In this document: piece by piece, positions 1 through 10,986 of the stretch
How positions within the stretch are numbered: the stretch's first letter is position 1
How the letters are laid out: every line of letters starts with the position of its first letter
Source of the DNA: Costus lasius
Taxonomy: Eukaryota > Streptophyta > Magnoliopsida > Zingiberales > Costaceae
Length of the DNA stretch: 64,000 nt
Direction: 5' to 3'
NCBI GenBank assembly: GCA_027563935.2
Contig: CM050453.2
Location: 65,890,018 to 65,954,017 of the forward strand
The notes under the pieces: model-generated
Database searches by the model: none
What the model was told of the DNA's origin: nothing
Seen by the model: only the letters and a program-made list of their open reading frames with translations
Made by a program: the position numbers and the translations under genes

Positions 1-117
1 TCTATCAAGCATGTAAAATTCGCCAACCACAACTATCGCATGTAACTTATAGATCTATACATAGGATCACAAAGAAAGCAAACATATTATCATGCAATAA
101 TCACCTCTGATACCAAT
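1..117 (-). mobile_element. Start of the internal region of a minus-strand copia element, cut by the window edge
   Basis: Read on the minus strand, this is the beginning of a copia leader. The primer binding site is at 104-115 (complement of TGGTATCAGAGG), one base off the usual initiator-Met tRNA match TGGTATCAGAGC. It lies two bases inside the LTR end at 118. The rest of the element lies to the left of base 1 and cannot be judged. Confidence 0.85.
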
Positions 118-1783
118 TGAAAGGGGGTCCCCACAAGGGGGGGCGAAACCCTAATAGGAGGCGCAACAAAAACTCTAGCGGAATCTAGGGTTTCTAAAAG
201 GATCGCATAGCATGTAATATATTCAACTTTCAATGAGAAGCGATTCTTACCATTGCCATCGCTTAGATGGTGTCTTGGAAGGAAAGGCGCAAATGCTCCT
301 TCTCCTAAGGTGACGCACACAATTGATGTCGCCTACTCTTCCTTGGTGCTCCTTGTGCTAGCAAGGCTCCAAGATTGTCTTGCCGAATGGAAAGGGGAGA
401 GATCACCTTGCTTGGCCGAATATTTCCTCTTGTCGTCTACACTTCTCCACACGAGAATGCAAGCGCCGAATACTCAAGTTGGCGACAAAGGCGTGAAGAG
501 GCAAGTTTCATGAGGCGTGGTCACGTAAGTGATCATGCTTTCTAAAAATAGAAAGCCTCACCTCCAAATGCGATCATGGGTTTACCCAATCGCAAACTCC
601 TCTTAGATTGAACCATGCGCTCAACCAATGAGCTGGTTCAAATCGATTTGGTTCAATAACCAAACAAACCAAGCAATCAGTCCAGACCACAATAAACCCT
701 AAGGCTCTTGATCTGACCGTCGATCTCTTGATGCTCCTGATCTCACCGATCCAGCATCCATTCTCTCAATCGAAGCTTACCGATCTCAAGCCCTAATCAA
801 TCAAACATGATCAGACCAGATCTCACTTACAATCAGAGATTAAATCCCTTTAAACTGAACCTGAATAATTCAGTCCACACGATCTGACTTAAGTAAGCCA
901 TATCATCAAATTGTGCGACCCTGAGGGTTTCCTTTAAATGTCGGTAACGATAACTCACGTTATCACGATCAGTGAGGGGTATCTAGCAACACATCACTGT
1001 CTCCCGATATAAAGGAAAGAGTCTTCCAAGACTACACCCAAACCACAGCACAAGTGTGAATCCAATTCACAAGGCATGCACTTTCCTTTGCCACTGGATG
1101 TTCTTATTGGACAAGCGTGTCAAGCTTGTAACTCCAATATGATGAGCATGATTAGATCAGATGAACATAGTCACCTGGGTATGGCCATACTCTTTTCTCA
1201 ATCATCTCATCCAGGGGGCCCCTTTAGAACATCACACTCCTTAAACAAGGAGACGGCAATCCTATGTCTATCACTAGTGCCCTAACCTGACTCAAGCTCA
1301 CCATCCAAGATAGTCTATAATCATTATGTTTCAAATGATATTGAACTACCTCAAAACAATGACAATCATCATTTAGAAAACACAAGTGATCTCAAGTCAG
1401 AGGAAATATGCCACTTGTCGCATTCAAGGATTATTCACATTGTGACAAGCAATTGAATAACCTAGTATGGTCTGTCCAGTACATCCAATGTACCCATGAG
1501 TCTACATCTTATTCCATGCTCGAAGCATCCTATAAGATTAGAACACATATTAGTCTTAACCATATCAAGGCTGTCTCATGTTCACCAAGATATATCGACT
1601 AAGGACTTTACTGCATGTCAGCCTAGCTGAACAGTACTGAGACATTATTCAGAAGTACACTTATTGCAGCAGACAATGTAACAACCTGAATAACAACCAT
1701 GCCTTTATAAACATAAAAGTTTATACATAATACTGATACAATCCCAAGGCCTCAAACATTAGCCTTAAGGGCATACCCCAACA
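118..1783 (-). repeat. 5' LTR of a minus-strand copia element
   Basis: The LTR runs TG...CA on both strands. On the minus strand it starts TGTTGGGGTATGCCC at 1783 and ends ...CTTTCA at 118, directly before the primer site. It matches, in reverse complement, the plus-strand LTRs at 1863, 9280 and 16744 along its length. Its right flank is a slice of another LTR of the same family, so the element was inserted into an older copy. The left target duplication is outside the window. With the LTR at 1863-3547 it forms a head-to-head inverted repeat. Short ORFs inside it are not genes. Confidence 0.9.
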
Positions 1784-1862
1784 TGGGCATGAGTCATGTT
1801 AGGGCACTAGTGATAGATAAAGGATTGCCTCTCCTTGTTGGAGTGTGATGTTCTATAGGGGC
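1784..1862 (+). repeat. Slice 1 of the base-layer copia 5' LTR
   Basis: These 79 bases match an internal stretch of the plus-strand LTR (compare 2348-2425). They end at GATGTTCTATAGGGGC, where the tandem array begins. The same LTR resumes at 18438 about eight bases further along its own sequence. It is therefore the left remnant of the LTR that received both the minus-strand element and the tandem array. Confidence 0.8.
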
Positions 1863-3547
1863 TGTTGGGGTATGCCCTTAAGGATAATGTTTGAGGCCTT
1901 GGGATTATTTCAGTATCATGTATAAACTCTATGTTTATAAAGGCAATGGTTGTTATTCAGGTTGTTACATTATCTACTGCAATATGTATACTTCTGAATA
2001 ATGTCTCAATGCTATTCAGCTTGGCTGACATGCAGTATTGTCCTTAGTCGAGATATCTTGGTGAACATGAGACAGCCTTGATGTGATTGAGACTAATATG
2101 TGTTCTAATCTTATAGGATGCTTCGAGCATGGAATAAGATGTAGACTCATGGGTACATTGGATGTACTGGACAGACCCTACTTAGGATATTCGATTGCTT
2201 GTCACAATGTGAATAATCCTTATATGCAAACAAGTGGCATATTTCCTCTAACTTGAGATCACTTGTGTTTCTAAATGATGATTGGCATTGTTTTGAGGTA
2301 GTTCAATATCATTTGAAACATAATGGTTATAGACTATCTTGGATAATGAGCATGAGTCATGTTAGGGCACTAGTGATAGATATAGGATTGCCGTCTCCTT
2401 GTTTGGAGTGTGATGTTCTGAAGGGCCCCCCTGGATGAGATGGTTGAGAAAGTGTATGGCCATACCCAGATGACTATGTTCATCTGATCTAACCACTCTC
2501 ATCATATTGGAATTACAGGCTTGACACGCTTGTCCAATAAGAACATCCAGTGGCAAAGGAAACACATATGTCAAGTGACTTGGGTTCACACTTGTGCTAT
2601 GGTTTGGGTGTAGTCTTGGAAGACTCTTTCCTTTATATCGGGAGACAGTGATGTGTTGCTAGATACCCCTCTCTGTTCGTGATAACGTAAGTTATCGTTA
2701 CCGACATTTAAAGGAAACCCTTAGGGTCGCACAATTTGATGATATGGCTTACTTATGTCAGATCGTGTGGACTGAATTGTTTTGGTTCAGTTTAAAGGAG
2801 TTTAAACTCTGATTGTAAGTGAGATCTGGTCTGATCATGTTTGATTGATTAGGGCTTGAGATCGGTAAGCTTCGATCGATAGAATTGATGCTTGATCGAT
2901 ATGATCAAGAGCATCAAGAGATGAATGATTAGATCTTGAGCCTTATGGTTTAATTTGATCTAGACCAAGGCTTGGTTTGATTTGGTCTTTGAACCAAATC
3001 CAATTGAACCGGTTCATCATATGAACGCATGGTTCAATGGGAGAGAAAAAGTTTACGATCGGTTCACTTGGAGTGAACGCATGATCGCATACATTGAAGC
3101 ACTTGCTATTTTTGGAAATCGGTTTTTCCAAAATGTGGAACGCCTCCACGTTCGAAGAGCAACGCTTCTCTCGTCGCCATCTTCTACTCTCTCGACCTCT
3201 CTCGTGGGGTGGTGAGACTTCACGCAAAGGAGAAGAGAACAAAACCAAGAGACATCTCTCATCACCTTCACGAAGGGAAACCTTGAAGCTTTGCTAGTAC
3301 AAAGACACCAAGGGAGTAGTCATCTTCACCTTGTGTGCGTCACCTTTGGAGGAGAGCCGCTCGCCCTCTTCTTCCAAGTCGCCATCCAAGAAATGGCATT
3401 GGTATGATCCCCTTCTCGATCTATACATGTTATTAAAGTTGATCATATATTCATCCATGCGATCTTAGAAACCCTAATTTCCTCTTGTTGCAAGTTCTGA
3501 TATGCGCCTATTAGGGTTTCGCCCCCCCCCCCCTTTAGAAACTTTCA
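1863..3547 (+). repeat. Copia LTR 1 of the tandem array
   Basis: 1685 bp, TGTTGGGG...CTTTCA, followed by AT and the primer site. A 12-base C run (about 3522-3533) sits near the 3' end. A possible TATA stretch (CTTTATATCGG, about 2631) and an inverted repeat GATAACGTAAGTTATC (2681-2696) lie in the middle third. It differs from the other two LTRs of the array mostly in the stretch around 3000-3400, so it belongs to a different subfamily. Confidence 0.92.
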
Positions 3548-3549
3548 AT

Positions 3550-3561
3550 TGGTATCAGAGC
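3550..3561 (+). promoter_or_regulatory. Primer binding site, initiator-Met tRNA type
   Basis: TGGTATCAGAGC starts two bases after the LTR end. It is complementary to the 3' end of plant initiator methionine tRNA, the usual primer of copia elements. Confidence 0.93.
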
Positions 3562-5389
3562 CGAGGTTCATGTATGAATCATATGATTGCTTGTTGTGAT
3601 CCTTGTTTGCGCTTATGAATAGATCTAAGGATATCATCATGCGAAACTACATGCTAGTTTGCGAAAATAGATGTATGTTTTACATTTAGCGCATGTATGA
3701 TGTTTATTGTTGGCGCTTGATGAATGTTATTTTTATCAAAAACTTATAACAACTTGCGCGCATCCATTTAGATCTAAGCGCCTACTTTAAAACTTAGATG
3801 GGTTATTAGGGTTGAAGTCATCGTCCTGTCAAGACCCAACAGTATGATCAGACTATCTGACAGCCTAGATGTGTCGACCAGATGGCACCTATGCGCAAGC
3901 ATGAGGTGGCTATAGGTCGACTGCAGAAAGGCGTGTAGCGATGTCTGATTGAGACAACCGATGAACGCTCATGATTAAGGCCCGGGGTCACACCCGCTTG
4001 CCAGAACTCATGAGGGACGTTCAGCCCTTAACGCATGCATTGTTGACCATGAGGTCGACTCAAGTCGGTTATGACTTGGTGCATGCAAGGGCAGTGGGTC
4101 TGACTAGGTCTGATGAGTGGATCCCTATTAATGGACCGTTGTAAGGTAGTAGGGCACATAAGAAAATAAAATTGATGCCAATGGGATTTTCGAAACTTTT
4201 ATTTTCTTGATTGGATCACATGAAGTTTGTATAACATGAATGATTGTCTATTTAATCTTATGTGGGCTGCCCAATTTTAATGTGTGCTGTGCTGGGGCCT
4301 GCGTGCCTGGATGTATATTGTAAATTATTATTGTGATCTGCGCATCACATTTTAATTAATTTATAAAGTGTAATTGACCTGCGTGTCAATCATGTCTAGA
4401 TAGATTAAATTGTATTTTAATCAGACATGAGCACAGAGCACACATGGCAAAGGCGCATGCAGCAAGTGGCTTCACCAGTGGGAGGTTTAGGGTTCGACTC
4501 TAGGACAGGCGCATTTTACCTGGTGGGCGCATCTCAGCTGCACAGGGCGCTTGGGCCCGGGCTGGGCCAGATGAAGTGCAAAAGACCCATGAAGAGCTCA
4601 AGTGAAGACTTAAGTTAATTAAGGTCTTACTTAGGCTTAATGGGCTTTTACCACATAAGATAATCATGCTTTCAATTTACTGTTTAAGTAATTTTGTAAC
4701 TGCATGATTTATTCTTCTGCTATCACCATAGGATTTGTATGATAGTAAGAAGATAAAAGGACCGTTAAAATCCAACGTTAAATATCAAGCACGATAGCCT
4801 TCTGATGCGAAACCTCACTGTTCTGACTATCGTTGGGGCCGTGTTGTACCCACTCAGTGGGCATGCCCATCTATCTTCAGACGGTGTGTGATTACACCTG
4901 CGTGTTACAGAGAAGGGATTTATCGCTTCTCGTTGCTCAGCATAGCACGTGGTGGTCCAGGGAGTAGGTCGGGTCAGCTTGACCATGTAGGCTACATATT
5001 GAGCATATGGTAGCTATATGGAGGCAGCCATCTGTGGGATCAGAGACTGTGTTGTACCAACTCAGTTGGCACAGTCTGCTGGATTGCCCAGATGAAGGGG
5101 AATCGCACGGGTTGGCGATTGGCAGGGATTGCCTACCAGAGATTAGTGCTTGTACTCTCTGTGCATCTTATCTCGCCTGAGCGGGACGCGGAGACCAAGT
5201 ATGAAATCTGGATCCCATCTCACTAAAAGAGTTTTACTCTTTCGGGCTGTTTTGCTGGATTTTTCAGCCAGATAAAATAGTGAGAAAAGAATCATTCTTA
5301 AGTCCTGAATTGATTCTAACATTGATACTGACCTTGCTGTTCTTGCATTGTTGTAGATTCCTGCAGCAACGAACACCACAAATTTCAAT
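3562..5389 (+). other. Structured untranslated leader of tandem unit 1
   Basis: About 1.8 kb without a convincing ORF. Readable hairpins, in order: GGC-CTGCGT-GCC at 4296-4307; TGTGAT-CTGCGC-ATCACA at 4332-4349; ATTGAC-CTGCGT-GTCAAT at 4373-4390; a long stem CATGTCT/AGACATG enclosing GATTAAA/TTTAATC at 4391-4429; TAGGG-TTCGA-CTCTA at 4488-4502; and two larger hairpins at 4836-4868 and 5045-5076 that share an unpaired TTGTA and an ACTCAGT apex. Just before gag, a pyrimidine-rich stretch ending TAG at 5356 looks like a splice acceptor. The same order recurs in the other leaders of the family. Confidence 0.75.
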
Positions 5390-8300
5390 GTGCGATCCCT
5401 ACTGGAAAGGGAGAAGTTTGCTGGGCCAAACTTCTCAGACTGGTACGGACACCTTAAGATTGTTCTTAAGGCTAAGAGGAAGCTGTATGTCCTCGAGACG
5501 GCTATACCGCCTCAACCCGCTGCGAACGCCGCAAGGGCGGTTCGGGAAGCTTATGAGAAGCATGTCAATGATAGCATTGATGTCGCTTGCCTTATGCTAG
5601 CGTCTATGACGCCACAGCTGTAGCGTCAGCATGAGGATTTATCTGCTATAGAAATTATAGCAAACCTCAAGATGCTGTATGCAGCACAGGCAAGGACTGA
5701 ACGCTATAACTTGACGAAACTTTTCTTTCAGAGCAAACTGACTGAAGGGAGTCCAGTGGGAGCTCACGTACTCAAGATGATTGGGTATAAAGAGGCTCTA
5801 GAGAAACTGGGACACACCATCAATCAGGAGCTTGTTGTAGACATCATCCTGCAGTCTCTCCCGGCCTCTTTCGATCCATTCATTATTAATTTTAATATGA
5901 ACAAGATCGACTGTACGCCGGCGGAATTACTGAACATGCTCCTTACTATAGAGCAGACTCTTGAGAAGGGAAAGCCTTCATCCTCTGTCCTAATGGTTCC
6001 TTCTAGGAACAAGAAGAAGGGGAAGAAGGGCAAAGCCCCTATCAAGAGCTACAACAAGGCTCTAAAGCAAAAGATAAAGCGGTCAAAGGAATACAGATGT
6101 TTCCATTGTGGCCAGCTGGGTCACTAGAAAAAGGACTGTAAAGCGCTCCAAGGAGATAAGAAGGGAAGCATCGCTTCTGGCTCAGGTATTTTTGTGACTG
6201 AGTTCATGTTTTCTTCTTCTATTTCATGGGTGTTGGACACTGCATGTGGAGTTCACATTTGTTCAAATGTACAGGAACTCAAGAGAAGAAGGCAGGTGGG
6301 ACAGCATGAGGTGGACCTACGAGTTGGAAACGGGGCACGAGTTGCTGCTGTTGCTGTAGGAGAATATCACATCTCATTACCATCTGGACTTGTATTAGAA
6401 TTTGACAGTTGTTATTTTGTACCTTGCATAACGAAAAATATTATCTCTATTCCTGCTCTTGTCAGGAAAGGGTTTTCCTTTGAATGCAATATTTCAAAGT
6501 GTGTTATTTCTTATGATAATATTGTTTATGCTACTGGATCAATTAACAATGGGTTATTCATATTGGACATGGAATATTCTATACAAAATATTGATAATAA
6601 GAAAGCCAAGTATGCTGATGAAAGCACCTTGCTATGGCATAGTCGTTTAGGCCATATTAACAAGAAACGCATTAAGCGGTTGCATGATCATGGACTGCTG
6701 GGATCATTCTCCTATGAGGAGATTGATACATGCAAAGCTTGTTTAATGGGTAAAATGACGAAGGCTCCTTTTCCTAACAAAGGTCAAAGGGCTTCAGGTT
6801 TACTTGACCTTATACACAGTGATGTGTGTGGGCCATTTAGTAAATATGCCAGAGGTGGCTATTCATACTTCATTACCTTTACTGATGATTTCAGTAGATA
6901 CGGGTATGTCTATCTAATGAGACATAAAAGTGAATCTTTTGACAAGTTCAAAGAATTCAAAAATGAAGTACAGAATCAGCTAGGCCGAAATATCAAGGCA
7001 CTTCGCTCAGATCGAGGTGGAGAATACCTAAGTCGAGAGTTTACTGACTATCTGAAGGAGTGTGGGATTATCTCACAGCTCACTCCACCAGGAACACCGC
7101 AATGGAATGGTGTGTCCGAGAGGAGGAACAGAACCTTATTGGATATGGTTCGTTCAATGATGAGTCAGGCTACTCTACCTTACTCCTTTTGGGGATTTGC
7201 ACTGGAAACAGCTGCAAAGGTACTAAACCGAGTGCCATCCAAGGCAGTTTCAAAGACTCCATATGAGTTATGGTATGGGAAACAGCCGAGCTTGACATTT
7301 ATTAAGATCTGGGGTTGCGAGGCTTATGTCAAAAAGCTCGCCTCTGGGAAACTAGAGAGCAGATCTGAGAAATGTATCTTTGTTGGTTACCCTAAGGAAA
7401 CTAAGGGTTATTATTTCTACGATCCCAAAGAGAACAAGGTATTTGTTGCTCGGACGGCCATTTTTCTTGAGAAGGAATTTCTTCTGCAAGAGGCCAGTGG
7501 GAGAGAAATAAAGCTGGATGAGAATCCAGAGGAAGGACAAAGTAGTCAAGCACAGTTGGATGAGCATGAGCCAGTAGAACAGGTTATTGAACAACCTGAG
7601 GCTCAGATATCACGGGAACCGTGAAGATCGGGAAGGATCCGTCGACAGCCTGAACGCTATGACGGAGTCTACATCATTGATGATGAACCCCTCACTTATG
7701 CGGATGCAGTCAGTGGACCGGAATCAGCGAGATGGCTTGAAGCTATGCGAGCCGAGATGGACTCCATGTCAGATAACCAAGTCTGGGATTTGGTTGATCC
7801 GCCTCCGGGAGTAATCCCTATAGGCTGTAAGTGGATCTTCAAGAAGAAGATAGACATGGATGGTAACGTGGTTACCTATAAAGGCAGGCTAGTTGCGAAA
7901 GGTTTCCAACAAATCTACGGGATAGATTATGATGAAACTTTCTCTCCTGTAGCCATGTTCAAGTCTATTCGGATTATTCTTGCGATAGCAGCATATTATG
8001 ATTATGAGACCTGGGAAATGGATGTGAAGACCGCTTTCCTTAATGGAAACTTAGAGGAGGATGTGTATATGACACAACCTGAAGGTTTCACTAATCCATC
8101 AGATCGTCATAAAATATGCAAATTAAAGAAGTCCATTTATGGACTTAAACAAGCATCAAGAAGCTGGAATATTCGTTTTGATGAATCAATCTGTGAATTT
8201 GGTTTCATCAAGAATGAAGATGACCCGTGTGTATATAAGAGGTTTAGTGGGAGCATGATTACTTTCCTAGTCCTCTACGTCGATGATATCTTAATCATTG

Positions 8301-9298
8301 GAAACGATATTCCTGAACTGCATGCCGTCAAGGCATGGTTACGAAAATGTTTCCAGATGAAAGATTTAGGAGAAGCAGCCTATGTATTAGGTGTGAAGAT
8401 CTACAGAGATAGATCTAAGAGGCTTCTCGGGCTGTGCCAGAGTACTTACATCGATAAAGTCCTGGAGAGATTCCATTTAGAAAATTCTAAAAGAGGATAT
8501 CTTCCAGTCAGACATGGTCTGAATCTTTCAAAGAGTCAGTGTCCACAAACACAGACTGAGAAGGATGAAATGGACAATACGCCTTATGCTTCGGCTATTG
8601 GGTCCATTATGTATGCGATGTTGTGTACTCGCCCAGACGTCGCTTACGGGTTAAGCGTGACCAGTCGATTCCAAAGTAATCCAGGGAAGGCACACTGGAT
8701 TGCGGTCAAGAACATTTTGAAATATCTTCGGAGGACCAAAGATATGTTCTTGATATATGGAGGTCAGGAAGAACTCAGTATTGAAGGATATACTGACGCT
8801 TCGTTCCAATCTGACCAGGATGATTTCCGATCGCAATCAGGCTATGTTTTTAGCTTGAATGGAGGAGCAGTGGTGTGGAAAAGATTCAAACAATCAATTG
8901 TTGCTGATACCACAACAGAAGTCGAGTATGTTGCAGCCTCAGAAGCATCTAAGGAGGCAGTGTGGATTCGTAAGTTCGTTCAGGAACTTGGTGTTGTTCC
9001 TTCGAGTGCAGATCCTTTGGTTATCTTCTGTGATAACACTGGAGCAATAGCACAGGCAAAGGAACCACGGTCGCACCAGAAGTCCAAGCACATACAGAGA
9101 AGGTTTCACTTGATCCGGGAGATCATTGATCGTGGCGAGATCAAGGTCTGCAAGGTTCATACAGATGACAATCTAGCTGACCCGCTTACAAAGCCTCTGG
9201 CGCAGCAGAAGCATGAGAAGCACTGTAATAATATGGGTTTGAGATTTCTCAACCATTTGATTAAGTGCAAGTGGGAGATTGTTGGGGTATGCCCTTAA
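5390..9298 (+). pseudogene. Copia gag-pol polyprotein, broken by three in-frame stops
   Basis: The frame carries the full copia order: gag, CCHC zinc knuckle (CFHCGQLGH then KKDC, about 6104-6139), aspartic protease (WVLDTACG, about 6227), integrase (zinc region near 6635, then HSDVCGPF, SDRGGEY and the VSERRNRT Glu), reverse transcriptase (YVDDILII near 8276) and RNase H (TDAS, CDNTGA). Stops interrupt the same frame at 5621-5623 (CAG to TAG), 6125-6127 (TGG to TAG inside the zinc knuckle) and 7622-7624 (CGA to TGA). One codon is missing near 7680. The normal stop after FLNH has become TTG, so translation would run through the polypurine tract into the 3' LTR to 9298. No ATG is present at the gag start; the triplet aligned to the ATG of the minus-strand copy reads ACA. 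Confidence 0.92.
9267..9279 (+). promoter_or_regulatory. Polypurine tract of tandem unit 1
   Basis: GCAAGTGGGAGAT directly precedes the LTR that starts at 9280. The same 13 bases precede the LTR at 16744 and, on the minus strand, the LTR ending at 24972. This is the expected start site of plus-strand DNA synthesis. Confidence 0.85.
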
Positions 9299-10972
9299 GG
9301 CTAATGTTTGAGGCCTAGGGATTCTTTTAGTATCATGTATAAACTCTTATGTTTATAAAGGCAATGGTTGTTATTCATTTTGTTACATCATCTGCTGCAA
9401 TATGTACACTTCTGAATAATGTCTCAATGCTGTTCAGCTTGGCTGACATGCACTATTGTCCTTAGTCGAGATATCTTGGTGAACATGAGACAGCCTTGAT
9501 ATGATTGAGACTAATATGTGTTCTAATCTTATAGGATGCTTTGAGCATGGAATAAGATGTAGACTCATAGGTACATTGCATGTACTGGACATACCCTACT
9601 AGGATGTTCAATTGCTTGTCACAATGTGAATAATCCTTGTATGTGAACAAGTGGCATACTTCCTCTGACTTGAGATCACTTGTGTTTCTAAATGATGATT
9701 GTCATTGTTTTGAGGTAGTTCAATATCATTTGAAACATAATGGTTATAGACTATCTTGGATAATGATCATGAGTCAGGTTAGGACACTAGTGATAGATAA
9801 AGGATTGCCGTCTCCTTGTTTAGGAGAGTGATGTTCTAAAGGGGCCCCCTGGATGAGATGATTGAGAAAGTGTATGGCCATACCCAGATGACTATGTTCA
9901 TCTGATCTAATCATGCTCATCATATTGGAGTTACAAGCTTGACACGCTTGTCCAATAAGAACATCCAGTGGCAAAGGAAACATGTATGTCTAGTGAAGTG
10001 GATTCACACTTGTGCTATGGTTTGGGTGTAGTCTTGGAAGACTCTTTCCTTTATATTGGGAGACAGTGATGTGTTGCTAGATACCCCTCACTGATCGTGA
10101 TAACGTAAGTTATCGTTACCGACATTTAAGGGAAACCCTCAGGGTCGCACAATTTGATGATATGGCTTACTTAAGTCAGATCGTGTGGACTGAATTGTTT
10201 TGGTTCAGTTTAAAGGAGTTTAAACTCTGATTGTAAGTGAGATCTGGTCTGATCATGTTTGATTGATTAGGGCTTGAGATCGGTAAGCTTCGATCGAGAG
10301 TAGTGATGCTAGATCCGTGAGATCAAGTGCATCTAGAGATGAACGGTTAGATCTTGAACCTTCATGGTTCATATAGATTTAGACCATGGCTTGGCTTGGT
10401 TTGATTTGGTCTTTGTACCAAATCCTTTTGAACCGATTGCAATTGAACCCATTCACCTATGTGAATGTATGGTTCAATGAGGAGGGGAGTTTCGATGGTT
10501 CACTTGAGGTGAACGCATGAAGCTTTGAAGACTTGCTATTTTTGGAGTTCGGTTTTCAAAAAGGAAAAACGTCTCCATGTTGTAACGTGTTCGCCCCCTT
10601 CTCGAAGTGTGAAGCTATCATCGTGGTGTCTTCTTCCTTGACGAAAGGAAAAAGAGGATAGGCCATCAAGAGCATTCATCTCATCTTCTTCACACGACAA
10701 GGAAATTTGGAGATCCTTGCTAGCACAAGGAACGTCCAAAGAGGTAGCCATCTCTCATCTAGTGTGCGTCTTCTTAGGAGGAGAGCCAATTCGACCTCTT
10801 GCTTCCAAGTCGCCTCCTTCATCATGGCTACGGTAAAAGATCTTAACTTGATCTTAGCATCATAATCAAAGTTGATCATATATATTCATGCAAGCGATCT
10901 TGTTAAAACCCTAGAAAAGTTTATATGCGCAAGTTTTAGGGTTTTCGCCCCCCCCCCTTTAGGGGACTTACA
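9280..10972 (+). repeat. Copia LTR 2, shared by both units of the tandem array
   Basis: 1693 bp, from TGTTGGGG to ACTTACA. It follows the polypurine tract of unit 1 and precedes the primer site of unit 2, so it acts as 3' LTR of one and 5' LTR of the other. By eye it differs from the LTR at 16744 at roughly 15 positions and is much less like the LTR at 1863. Confidence 0.92.
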
Positions 10973-10974
10973 AT

Positions 10975-10986
10975 TGGTATCAGAGG
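10975..10986 (+). promoter_or_regulatory. Primer binding site of tandem unit 2, one mismatch
   Basis: TGGTATCAGAGG, two bases after the LTR end. The last base differs from the initiator-Met complement TGGTATCAGAGC. Confidence 0.85.

Noticed and set aside
90..513. ORFs on both strands at 90-320 and 253-513
   Set aside because: Both lie inside or across the end of an LTR, overlap each other, and recur only where the LTR recurs. No protein features.
3522..3533. C homopolymer near the LTR end as a regulatory signal
   Set aside because: Its length varies (12, 9 and 11 in the array) and it is nearly absent from the base-layer copy. Slippage or sequencing error explains it.
4481..4503. Possible tRNA gene or SINE head because of GGTTCGACTC
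   Set aside because: No acceptor stem, anticodon arm or convincing A box at the right distance. Kept only as a leader hairpin.
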